Shown here: piece after piece, positions 1 through 6,050 of the stretch
Layout: each line of letters opens with the position of its first letter
Position numbering within the stretch: the first letter of the stretch is position 1
Assembly: GCA_007135385.1 (NCBI GenBank)
Contig: SLIY01000330.1
Coordinates: forward strand, 1 to 6,723
Direction: 5' to 3'
Origin: Leptolyngbyaceae cyanobacterium CSSed165cm_216
GTDB lineage: Bacteria; Cyanobacteriota; Cyanobacteriia; Phormidesmidales; Phormidesmidaceae
Length of the DNA stretch: 6,723 nucleotides
The notes under the pieces: generated by a model
Databases searched by the model: none
What the model saw: the letters and a program-made list of their open reading frames with translations, nothing else
What the model was told of the DNA's origin: nothing
Translations under genes and position numbers: made by a program

Positions 1-19
1 CTGAGTCGAGGTATCTGTT

Positions 20-109
20 AGCCAGGGTCAGAAGCGAGTGTTAGAGACAAGAGGTGAGGCTGTATTGTCTACCTAGGGTCTGTGACATTGGCTTTGGACT
101 CTGGCTTTT
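20..109 (+). promoter_or_regulatory. possible attenuator-like hairpin upstream of apcC
   Basis: The segment 97-106 (GACTCTGGCT) can pair with two different upstream arms. One is 20-29 (AGCCAGGGTC, ten pairs with one G-U). The other is 73-80 (CTAGGGTC, eight pairs with two G-U, enclosing a 16 nt loop). The shared 3' arm ends in TTTT (106-109), so the compact form resembles a weak intrinsic terminator, and the distal form would compete with it. A small 45-50/65-70 stem (AGACAA/TTGTCT) can form inside the larger loop. In many cyanobacteria apcC follows apcA and apcB, so partial termination before apcC would be plausible. The pairing is seen by eye; function is inference, and a chance structure is quite possible. 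Confidence 0.25.
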
Positions 110-153
110 CAGTGTTTAGCTTAGATTCGCAGGCTACGATTCCATTGTGGCCT

Positions 154-181
154 TTGAGGGGGTTGTGGGTCATCGTATTGT
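154..181 (+). promoter_or_regulatory. weak candidate promoter for apcC
   Basis: TTGAGG (154-159, four of six to the sigma-70 -35 consensus) lies 16 nt before TATTGT (176-181, four of six to -10). It would give a leader of about 30 nt before the apcC start. The match is poor, and apcC could instead be read from an apcA/apcB promoter outside the window. Confidence 0.2.
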
Positions 182-200
182 TATCCACCATTGAGATAGT

Positions 201-205
201 AGGAG
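201..205 (+). promoter_or_regulatory. ribosome binding site that decides the apcC start
   Basis: AGGAG lies 11 nt before the ATG at 217. The reading frame stays open upstream to about 82, but only the ATG at 217 has a Shine-Dalgarno sequence and gives the family-length protein. Confidence 0.7.
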
Positions 206-216
206 CGTTTTCTGCC

Positions 217-420
217 ATGCGCATGTTTAAGATTACGGCTTGTGTTCCGAGCCAAACCAGAATTCGGACCCAGCGGGAACTACAAAATACTTTTTTTACC
301 AAGCTAGTACCCTACGACAACTGGTTCAGTGAGCAACAGCGGATTCAAAAAATGGGCGGTAAAATCGTCAAGGTTGAGTTAGCTACAGGTCGTCAAGGGG
401 CTAATACTGGTCTGCTTTAA
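217..420 (+). CDS. apcC: phycobilisome allophycocyanin core linker, 7.8 kDa (ApcC, Lc)
   Basis: This 67-residue protein is a small core linker that sits in terminal allophycocyanin trimers of the phycobilisome core, on the cytoplasmic face of the thylakoid, and tunes their assembly and energy transfer. It begins MRMFKITACVPSQTRIRTQR, continues through KLVPYDNW and KMGGKIVKVELATG, and ends NTGLL. This matches the CpcD-type linker fold over its whole length and the usual family size of 66-69 residues. It is rich in Arg and Lys (R2, K5, R15, R17, R20, K29, K45, K49, K52), as expected for linkers that bind acidic phycobiliproteins. The ATG at 217 is chosen because AGGAG precedes it and family members start MRMFK; the open frame upstream adds a non-conserved extension. 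apcC usually follows apcA and apcB. No apcB coding end is visible in the 216 bp upstream, so the spacer is at least that long or the gene stands alone. A strong terminator follows. Identification is very secure. Confidence 0.97.
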   Translation: MRMFKITACVPSQTRIRTQRELQNTFFTKLVPYDNWFSEQQRIQKMGGKIVKVELATGRQGANTGLL

Positions 421-484
421 CCTTGGGCGATCGACAAGGTCATTCATCAGCATCGACCCCAGCTGTGATTTCGCAGCCAGGATA

Positions 485-519
485 GGGAGAGGGTACCGCC
501 ATGGACCCTCTTTTGTTTT
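485..519 (+). terminator. apcC: intrinsic terminator after apcC
   Basis: AGAGGGT (488-494) pairs with ACCCTCT (505-511), and CC (496-497) can extend the stem with GG (503-504) past a one-base bulge. G-U pairs can lengthen the base through 485-487. The 3' arm runs into TTTTGTTTT (511-519). The position 65 nt after the apcC stop fits closing of the phycobilisome transcript and separates it from ftsW. Confidence 0.8.
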
Positions 520-575
520 GGCTCTTTCGCCTTGAAATAGTCGCCAAAAGTCGTTCATTCTAAGCGGCTTCCCCC

Positions 576-617
576 TCAGAAATCTGATGTGTTGTTCTGA
601 AGCGCCTCGACTATACT
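576..617 (+). promoter_or_regulatory. ftsW: candidate promoter region for ftsW with a short palindrome
   Basis: TATACT (612-617) matches five of six positions of the -10 consensus and would start transcription near 624, giving a leader of about 85 nt to the preferred ftsW start. No good -35 sits at 16-18 nt: TTGTTC (592-597) is only 14 nt away. Just upstream is the palindrome TCAGA-AA-TCTGA (576-587), with a third half-site TCTGA at 596-600. These could be an operator, but nothing beyond symmetry supports that. Confidence 0.3.
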
Positions 618-691
618 TGACCCTTGATATTGCCTAGCCCACTTATCTCCACCGACTGGAGCATTACAGCATGGACAATGGGCGTGAAATT

Positions 692-698
692 GGAGAGG
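692..698 (+). promoter_or_regulatory. ftsW: ribosome binding site favouring the GTG start of ftsW
   Basis: GGAGAGG lies 9 nt before the GTG at 708. The in-frame ATG at 678 has only GGAG 16 nt away, and the TTG at 624 has no purine-rich site, so the GTG is preferred. Confidence 0.55.
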
Positions 699-707
699 TA
701 CACCAGG

Positions 708-1901
708 GTGAACGTGACTCATATCGTGCCATGGATAGATCCGACGGTTAGTCAGTGGTCTGCGGAGGCCCGCTGGCTGCGCTGGTTGACGTTTCTCTGG
801 TTGGGTATCGGTCTTCTGGTCTTGTTTTCCGCATCCTACTCTGTCTCGGTTACTGAGCGAGGCTATGGGCTGCACTATGTACTGATCCAAATGCTTTGGG
901 TTGGGGTGGGGCTAATGGTGTTCAACCGCATTGTGCACACCTCCCTCGACCAGTTGCTCAAGTTGTCGGGCACAATTCTGCTGATTGTTTTGGGCCTGGT
1001 TTGTCTGACGTTGATTCCGGCCTTGGGGGTAACCGTGAATGGGGCCACCCGTTGGCTACCCCTCGGTCCGTTCATGATTCAGCCCTCAGAATTGATCAAG
1101 CCCTGCTTGGTGCTGCAGGGGGCGAGGTTATTTGGTCGTTGGCACCAGTTGTCGTGGCGTACTCGGTTGACCTGGCTGAGTATTTTTATGACGGTATTGG
1201 CTGTAATTTTGATGCAGCCTAATTTAAGTACAGCGGCGGTGTGCGGTCTCACCCTGTGGTTGATTGCCTTAGCATCAGGGTTGCCCTACCGCTACATTGC
1301 TATGACCGCTCTCGGTGGAGGCCTGGCAGCGGTGGTCAGTGTCAGCATCAAGACTTACCAGCGTCAACGGATTGTGTCGTTTCTAAATCCTTGGGCTGAT
1401 CCGGGCAATCAGGGGTATCAGCTGATTCAAAGTTTGCTAGCCATTGGCTCTGGTGGGTTGTGGGGCCAGGGGTTTGGCCTTTCCCAACAGAAGCTCTATT
1501 CCCTGCCGATTCAATACACCGACTTTATTTTTGCGGTGTTTGCTGAAGAATTCGGATTTGTTGGCTGTTTAGTATTACTGCTGCTGTTGGCGATCTATGC
1601 CTCGACGGCTCTGGTGGTAGCCCTACGGCTGACCCAGCCCTTACACCAGTTGGTGGCGGTGGGGGCAACCGTAGTGTTAGTGGGCCAGTCTTTGCTCAAT
1701 ATGGGGGTGGCCACTGGGGTTTTGCCGACCACCGGGCTACCGTTTCCCATGCTGAGCTATGGCGGCAGTTCGATGGTGGCTAGTCTGGCGGCAGCGGCCT
1801 TGCTGGTGCGAGCCGCTCGGGAAATTAATCTAGAGACGACGCCAGTGCCACTGCCTCTAAACGGTCGATCGCGACTGCGGGTGGTAGATCATGTTGAGTA
1901 G
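708..1901 (+). CDS. ftsW: FtsW, SEDS-family septal peptidoglycan polymerase
   Basis: FtsW is a polytopic inner-membrane glycosyltransferase that polymerises lipid II at the division septum with a class B penicillin-binding protein. The 397-residue product has about ten hydrophobic segments. It shows the SEDS hallmarks in order: NGATRWLPLG (111-120) with IQPSELIK (124-131), QPNLSTA (170-176), the RIVSFLNPWADP loop (221-232), YQLIQSLLAIGSGGLWGQGF (237-256), YTDFIFAVFAEEFGFVG (270-286) containing the aspartate (D272) known to be catalytic in RodA/FtsW, and GLPFPMLSYGGSSM (343-356). Many SEDS proteins have QPDLGTA where this one has Asn172. Length and the N-terminal pattern DPTVSQWSAEARWLRWLTFL suit cyanobacterial FtsW better than RodA, though the SEDS family is hard to split by eye. 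The GTG at 708 has the best Shine-Dalgarno; ATG 678 (407 residues) and TTG 624 (425 residues) are alternatives. ccdA follows after 70 bp on the same strand. Confidence 0.9.
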   Translation: MNVTHIVPWIDPTVSQWSAEARWLRWLTFLWLGIGLLVLFSASYSVSVTERGYGLHYVLIQMLWVGVGLMVFNRIVHTSLDQLLKLSGTILLIVLGLVCLTLIPALGVTVNGATRWLPLGPFMIQPSELIKPCLVLQGARLFGRWHQLSWRTRLTWLSIFMTVLAVILMQPNLSTAAVCGLTLWLIALASGLPYRYIAMTALGGGLAAVVSVSIKTYQRQRIVSFLNPWADPGNQGYQLIQSLLAIGSGGLWGQGFGLSQQKLYSLPIQYTDFIFAVFAEEFGFVGCLVLLLLLAIYASTALVVALRLTQPLHQLVAVGATVVLVGQSLLNMGVATGVLPTTGLPFPMLSYGGSSMVASLAAAALLVRAAREINLETTPVPLPLNGRSRLRVVDHVE

Positions 1902-1910
1902 GCCAGGTTT

Positions 1911-1946
1911 ATGAGGAAGGGGGTTGCGAAATCGTTACAATAGGAG
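1911..1946 (+). promoter_or_regulatory. ccdA: ccdA leader: misplaced Shine-Dalgarno and 10-codon ORF
   Basis: The ftsW-ccdA gap holds two purine-rich sites. GAGG (1913-1916) sits 7 nt before a TTG at 1924 that is in frame with ccdA. AGGAG (1942-1946) is 25 nt before the conserved ATG at 1972, too far for normal use, and no ATG, GTG or TTG stands at proper spacing. A tiny ORF starts ATG at 1911 and encodes MRKGVAKSLQ. Its TAG stop (1941-1943) overlaps the AGGAG, so translational coupling or a leader peptide is conceivable but unproven. Confidence 0.25.
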
Positions 1947-1971
1947 CTGCTGGTCACGGTTCTGCCCCTCC

Positions 1972-2715
1972 ATGTTAGAAAGCTTTCAGCTTTATCTCTA
2001 TAATCTGGCCCAGTGGGCTACCCAGCTGGTGAGTTACCAGCTTACTCATCTGTCTTGGGTTAGCCTGTCGGTTGTGGCCTTGGCCGGGCTGCTCACCAGC
2101 CTGTCCCCCTGCTTGTTGTCGATGTTACCGATTATGGTGGGCTACATGGGGGGCTACGACAGCGAAACCCGTCAAGGGGCAGTGCTACGCTCGTTGGGGT
2201 TCGCCCTAGGCTTGGCCACTACCCTGGCGCTACTGGGGCTGCTGGCTGGGCTGTTTGGCGTTGTCTATGGTCAGGTGGCGGTAGGATTACCGATTGTCGT
2301 CAGCCTCGTGGCCATTGTCATGGGGCTAAATTTGCTGGGGGTCCTATCCATTTCTTTGCCTACGGCGGGTGGTCCTACCCTGGAGTCTTGGAACCTGCCT
2401 CCCTGGCTGAAGGCCTATGGTTTAGGGCTCACCTTCGGCATCGTGGCCTCCCCCTGTAGCACCCCAGTATTGGCCACACTGCTGGCCTGGATTTCCGCTA
2501 GCCAAAACCCGGCATTGGGGGCAGCGCTGCTGCTGGCCTATGCCACTGGCTATGTCATGCCTTTGGTACTGGCGGGCACCTTCACCACCACCCTCAAGCG
2601 GCTCTTGGCCCTGCGACAGTGGTCTAGCTGGATTACCCCTGCCAGTGGCGCGTTATTGCTGGGCTTTGGCGTCTTTTCTCTATTGTCGCGGCTGTTGCCC
2701 ACTACCCTGGTCTAA
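1972..2715 (+). CDS. ccdA: CcdA, thiol-disulfide transmembrane transporter for cytochrome c maturation
   Basis: CcdA (DsbD membrane-domain family) carries electrons from cytoplasmic thioredoxin across the membrane. This keeps apocytochrome CXXCH cysteines reduced in the lumen or periplasm before heme attachment. The 247-residue product has about six hydrophobic segments (roughly 30-58, 71-98, 103-125, 149-173, 180-204, 221-241). The two redox cysteines are in their family contexts: C47 in LTSLSPCLLSMLP and C162 in VASPCSTPVLATLLAW. Their near-symmetrical placement reflects the internal repeat of the family. The ATG at 1972 gives MLESFQLYLYNLAQWA, which resembles other cyanobacterial N termini as I recall them. 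The TTG at 1924 has a better Shine-Dalgarno and would add 16 residues with no obvious role. ccs1 follows after 19 bp, so the two genes almost certainly share an mRNA. No thioredoxin-like partner (CcsX/TlpA) is visible in the window. Confidence 0.94.
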   Translation: MLESFQLYLYNLAQWATQLVSYQLTHLSWVSLSVVALAGLLTSLSPCLLSMLPIMVGYMGGYDSETRQGAVLRSLGFALGLATTLALLGLLAGLFGVVYGQVAVGLPIVVSLVAIVMGLNLLGVLSISLPTAGGPTLESWNLPPWLKAYGLGLTFGIVASPCSTPVLATLLAWISASQNPALGAALLLAYATGYVMPLVLAGTFTTTLKRLLALRQWSSWITPASGALLLGFGVFSLLSRLLPTTLV

Positions 2716-2719
2716 CCCC

Positions 2720-2725
2720 GGAGAA
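2720..2725 (+). promoter_or_regulatory. ccs1: ribosome binding site of ccs1
   Basis: GGAGAA lies 9 nt before the ATG at 2735 in the short ccdA-ccs1 gap. It fixes the start, because the open frame extends 65 codons further upstream into ccdA, where it is only an out-of-frame shadow. Confidence 0.7.
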
Positions 2726-2734
2726 CTGATATCG

Positions 2735-4102
2735 ATGACTCCCTCTGAAGCGATTAATCGTTGGCCCGTTGTCCAGGGTTTAAAGCGCTACCTACGGCAA
2801 GACCTACTGCCTCTGCTAGCGGATCTGAGATTGGCGATCGCGCTTTTGCTGACCATTGCCGTTTTTAGCATTGCTGGCACCGTCTTAGAGCAGGGGCAGA
2901 CTTTAGCGTTTTACCAAGAGAACTACCCAGAGGATCCGGCTCTTTTTGGCTTTTTAACCTGGAAAGTCATTGTCGTCAGCGGTCTGGACCATGTGTATCG
3001 TACCTGGTGGTTTTTGGCCCTGTTGATCGTGTTTGGGGCCAGCCTGACCGCCTGCACCTTTACCCGACAGTTTCCCGCCCTGGGGGCGGCCCAACGGTGG
3101 AAGTATTACACCCAGCCCCGTCAATTTCAAAAGTTGGCCCTTAGCGCCGAACTTACGGATGCGACCCTAGCCACCCTGGCCACCCAGCTGGGACAACGGC
3201 GCTATCGGGTGTTTCAGCAAGGCCAACAACTTTATGGTCGCAAGGGTCTAGCTGGACGGATTGGCCCGATTGTCGTCCATGCCAGCATGTTGCTGATCCT
3301 GCTAGGGGCGATTGTCGGGGCGATGACCGGTTTCTTTGCCCAGGAAATGGTGCCCAGTGGCGAGACCTTTCAAATTCGCAATATTTTTGACGCCGGCCCT
3401 TGGGCTAAATCACAAATTCCTACGGATTGGTCGGTGCGGGTCAACCGATTTTGGATTGATTACACCGCTGACGGCAATATCGACCAGTTTTACTCGGATC
3501 TGTCTGTTCTGAACCCGGCGGGGGAAGAGTTAGACCGTAAGACTATCTATGTTAACGAGCCCCTACGGCACAAGGGGGTCACCCTCTACCAGGCGGATTG
3601 GGGGCTAGCGGCTGTTCAGGTGAAGTTGAATAATAGCCCGGTGCTGCAACTGCCGATGAAACCCCTAGATACTGATGGGCCTCGATTTTGGGGGACTTGG
3701 TTGCCCACCAAGCCTGATCTGAGCGCCGGGGTTACCCTGCTGGCCCGAGATTTGCAAGGGTCGGTGCTGATCTACGACAACGCTGGTCAACTGGTGTCAA
3801 CGGTGCGCACTGGCATGGCCACTGATGTCAATGGTGTCACCCTCTCGCTAGTGGATGTGATTGGCAGTACGGGGCTACAAATTAAGGCCGATCCAGGGAT
3901 TCCGCTGGTATATGCTGGATTTGGACTGTTGATGGTGGGGGTGATCATGAGTTATGTGTCCCACTCCCAGGTGTGGGCCTTAGCGCAACAGGGCAAGCTC
4001 TATGTGGGGGGGCGTACCAACCGGGCCCAGGTGGCCTTTGAACGAGAGCTGCTGGGGCTACTGGAGGGATTAGAACGGCCGGCATCCAGCTCTGAAGGAT
4101 AG
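2735..4102 (+). CDS. ccs1: Ccs1/ResB, System II cytochrome c synthesis protein
   Basis: Ccs1 (ResB, also called CcsB) works with CcsA as the System II cytochrome c synthase, which moves heme across the membrane and ligates it to apocytochromes c. In cyanobacteria the clients include cytochrome f and c6. The 455-residue product has the family topology. TM1 is at about 31-51 (LRLAIALLLTIAVFSIAGTV) and TM2 at about 87-107. TM3 is at about 177-198 and contains H182 in PIVVHASMLLILL, the histidine position conserved in this family. A large lumenal domain spans about 200-385, and TM4 about 388-410. The ResB signature YVNEPLRHKGVTLYQADW is at 272-289. Length is typical and no truncation is seen. It lies 19 bp after ccdA, a functional partner, and is the last gene of the ftsW-ccdA-ccs1 cluster. 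No ccsA is present, as is common where the System II genes are scattered. Its stop is 5 bp from that of the convergent ATPase gene. Confidence 0.95.
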   Translation: MTPSEAINRWPVVQGLKRYLRQDLLPLLADLRLAIALLLTIAVFSIAGTVLEQGQTLAFYQENYPEDPALFGFLTWKVIVVSGLDHVYRTWWFLALLIVFGASLTACTFTRQFPALGAAQRWKYYTQPRQFQKLALSAELTDATLATLATQLGQRRYRVFQQGQQLYGRKGLAGRIGPIVVHASMLLILLGAIVGAMTGFFAQEMVPSGETFQIRNIFDAGPWAKSQIPTDWSVRVNRFWIDYTADGNIDQFYSDLSVLNPAGEELDRKTIYVNEPLRHKGVTLYQADWGLAAVQVKLNNSPVLQLPMKPLDTDGPRFWGTWLPTKPDLSAGVTLLARDLQGSVLIYDNAGQLVSTVRTGMATDVNGVTLSLVDVIGSTGLQIKADPGIPLVYAGFGLLMVGVIMSYVSHSQVWALAQQGKLYVGGRTNRAQVAFERELLGLLEGLERPASSSEG

Positions 4103-4107
4103 TCGCA

Positions 4108-5796
4108 CTACTCAATGCTGATGCCGCCGAAGGTTTCTGCTTTTTGGCCAGGACTGGCGATCGCCGCTTGATCAATCGCCCGGCTGCGCTGACGATGCTG
4201 CTGAAAATGGCCTAACCACTCTACGGGGGCGTTCATGGTTTCGCCGCCATGTTGGGTCAGGCGCTGGCGTACCTGACAGAGCACTGGGGTATTGACACAG
4301 GCCCCAGCCACAATCACCTGCCCTTTCGTTAGGGCTGGGAGCTCTTTGAGCAGGTCACGCCCAGCGGCTTCAACCCCATATTTCAAGCTGTCTTGATCGA
4401 CTGGGTTGACGATACGCATGAGAAACTGGCTCATGCACTGGGACAGCACGTCAGAATCCAGCTTGCCAGGGCGCTGGGTAATTAATCCCACCCCCATGCC
4501 AAACTTACGGCCCTCGCTGAGGATGGTACGCAAGACCTGCTTGCACCGGGCTGGTTCATGGGCCGGAGCGAAGCGATGGGCTTCCTCAATCAAAATAAAC
4601 ACCGGGTAGGGCAGGTAATTTTCGTCCCCCGGGGCAATCTTTTCTTTGGCCGTATTGATCCGGGCCTGATAACTCTGGCGGAGCACCGCCGCACAGATTA
4701 CCTGCTGCTCTTCCTGGCTAATTTCGTTCATTTGTAAAACAGTGACCTGGCCGGGGGTAAACAGATCCTTGGGAGCCAGATGATCCATGCGGTGAAAGTA
4801 GTCTGACCGCTCTAGCTTACCCAGCTTCCACTCTAGGGCCGGGGCCGAAGACCCGGTTTTCTCGTTGCCCTCGTCGTCGGTGCTGCGGTCGGATTCATAG
4901 CAGGCGGAAATTAAATCCTGCACATCCCAGCGGTGGTCACCAAACTTGTGCTTGCCCAGCAGGCTAAAGGCTTTGTTGAGAATGGCCTGCTGGCGATCGC
5001 TCATATCCGGCAGCAGGGTCAAAATATCGTAGTAGTCGAGGGAGGACATGCGAATGCGAATGTCGTCAGGGGTCAGTAACCTCACCTCTGGGCTGTAGCC
5101 ATCCTCCCCCACAAAGCTGGGATGCCCCCGCATATCGGTGAGGGTGCCATACTCGCCGTGGGGGTCAAAGATCAGCACCGCCGCCCGGTTGTAGGGACTG
5201 AGCAGCTCTTCAATCAACACCCCGGCCGTGTAGGATTTGCCTGACCCAGTACCGGCCAAAATCGCCATGTGGGTGCTGACCAGTTCCTTCACATCCAAAG
5301 CCACCGGCACCCGACCGCCGGGGCGCAGCAGTAACGAGCCCACATGGGCCGAGCCGACCTCCTGGGGCTGCTTCTTATTAATGATTTGGCGCAGGCTCTC
5401 GTCATCGGCTAGGGTGACCTTGGCCCCAGGGTCTGGAGCAATTCGGGGGTTCATAAATCCCAGGGCCGGGTGAAAGTGCCCAATTACATCGACAGTCACT
5501 TCATAGATTTCGGGGTTGGGATGGGCAAACCCCACCAGAGCCGCGATCGCGTCTGGGTTGATATCTGGATCGGCAAAAATGCGATCGGGCAGGTGGTCAA
5601 TCAGGCGGCGATCAGAAATTTTACCTAGAATCTGAGCCTGGGGCCGATCGGCCAGATCCACGGTGTAGTATACAAACTCACCAATTTTCACCTGCCGATT
5701 ATTGACGGTAATAAAGACATACTGATTGCCGTTTTCCCCCGGCCCCTTGACCGTGCCAATCACGGCCGCTGCCGTTTGTCGTTTAGATCGCGCCAT
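4108..5796 (-). CDS. HerA-like ATPase (FtsK/HerA superfamily, DUF87)
   Basis: HerA-type proteins are hexameric ring ATPases that translocate on double-stranded DNA. In archaea and some bacteria they pair with the nuclease NurA in DNA end processing. In cyanobacteria the role is poorly defined. The 562-residue product begins with a beta-rich HAS-barrel-like region (about 8-60). Walker A is AGTGSGKSYT (181-190, K187), followed by the HerA-typical VLIFDPHGEY (207-216) and Walker B VFILIEEAHRFAP (399-411, E404/E405). ILSEGRKFGMGVGLITQRPG (425-444) holds the conserved Arg and Gln residues expected near the subunit interface. A polar, acidic stretch (about 301-318) interrupts the ATPase core as a probable loop. 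The ATG at 5796 gives MARSKRQ and has AGGTAG just upstream. No NurA or other nuclease gene adjoins it. The gene is divergent from the GAF gene and convergent with ccs1. Family assignment is secure; the cellular function is not. Confidence 0.9.
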   Translation of the reverse strand: MARSKRQTAAAVIGTVKGPGENGNQYVFITVNNRQVKIGEFVYYTVDLADRPQAQILGKISDRRLIDHLPDRIFADPDINPDAIAALVGFAHPNPEIYEVTVDVIGHFHPALGFMNPRIAPDPGAKVTLADDESLRQIINKKQPQEVGSAHVGSLLLRPGGRVPVALDVKELVSTHMAILAGTGSGKSYTAGVLIEELLSPYNRAAVLIFDPHGEYGTLTDMRGHPSFVGEDGYSPEVRLLTPDDIRIRMSSLDYYDILTLLPDMSDRQQAILNKAFSLLGKHKFGDHRWDVQDLISACYESDRSTDDEGNEKTGSSAPALEWKLGKLERSDYFHRMDHLAPKDLFTPGQVTVLQMNEISQEEQQVICAAVLRQSYQARINTAKEKIAPGDENYLPYPVFILIEEAHRFAPAHEPARCKQVLRTILSEGRKFGMGVGLITQRPGKLDSDVLSQCMSQFLMRIVNPVDQDSLKYGVEAAGRDLLKELPALTKGQVIVAGACVNTPVLCQVRQRLTQHGGETMNAPVEWLGHFQQHRQRSRAIDQAAIASPGQKAETFGGISIE

Positions 5797-5800
5797 AAGC

Positions 5801-5806
5801 CTACCT
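5801..5806 (-). promoter_or_regulatory. ribosome binding site of the HerA-like gene
   Basis: On the minus strand AGGTAG ends 4 nt before the ATG whose first base is at 5796, and its AGG core is 7 nt away. This supports the chosen start. Confidence 0.5.
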
Positions 5807-6008
5807 GGTCTTGACGATGGGTCCAGTGCTGTCTGTAATTTACCCTAATACTAATGTCCTGATCCGCTGATCTCTGGTAATCCCATGTATCTGCCAGGTA
5901 AAGTTCCTAGCCGCCTCACCAGAAAATGTGAAGTTGTTCATCCAGCGGTCCTGAAAGATTGGCAAAATCACAGATACGGCTGCGGCCTGGAGTGATTACG
6001 CTAAGGGT

Positions 6009-6042
6009 AGTCAGGGAGTTATTAAGAGCAGTCAGGGCGTTA
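6009..6042 (+). repeat. imperfect direct repeat with 21 bp period
   Basis: AGTCAGGGAGTTA (6009-6021) and AGTCAGGGCGTTA (6030-6042) agree at 12 of 13 bases. Their starts are 21 bp apart, two turns of B-DNA, so a protein bound to both would face the same side. They lie 74-107 bp before the GAF gene start. This arrangement is typical of response-regulator binding sites, but the regulator is unknown. Confidence 0.55.
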
Positions 6043-6050
6043 GGTAAAAC
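6022..6050 (+). promoter_or_regulatory. candidate promoter of the GAF gene
   Basis: TTAAGA (6022-6027) and TAAAAC (6045-6050), each four of six to the sigma-70 consensus, are 17 nt apart. The first copy of the direct repeat abuts the -35 and the second fills the spacer, which would suit control by a repeat-binding protein. Both hexamers are weak, so confidence is low. Confidence 0.25.

Noticed and set aside
82..216. N-terminal extension of the apcC frame from a TTG at 82
   Set aside because: The added 45 residues are unlike any ApcC, the Shine-Dalgarno is at 201-205, and the family starts at MRMFK.
421..484. Small GCTG/CAGC stem and a near-HIP1 GCGATCGA after apcC
   Set aside because: The stem is only four pairs and has no T-run; the near-match is one base off.
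2540..2734. Upstream extension of the ccs1 frame overlapping ccdA
   Set aside because: It reads ccdA out of frame; the ATG at 2735 has its own ribosome site and gives the family-length protein.
4154..4166. Palindrome around GGCGATCGCC near the end of the HerA-like gene as a terminator
   Set aside because: It is a HIP1 site inside coding sequence, with no loop and no T-run.
5877..5890. NtcA-like site GTA-N8-TAT
   Set aside because: The consensus is GTA-N8-TAC; one of the three right-arm bases is wrong and no well-spaced -10 follows for either gene.
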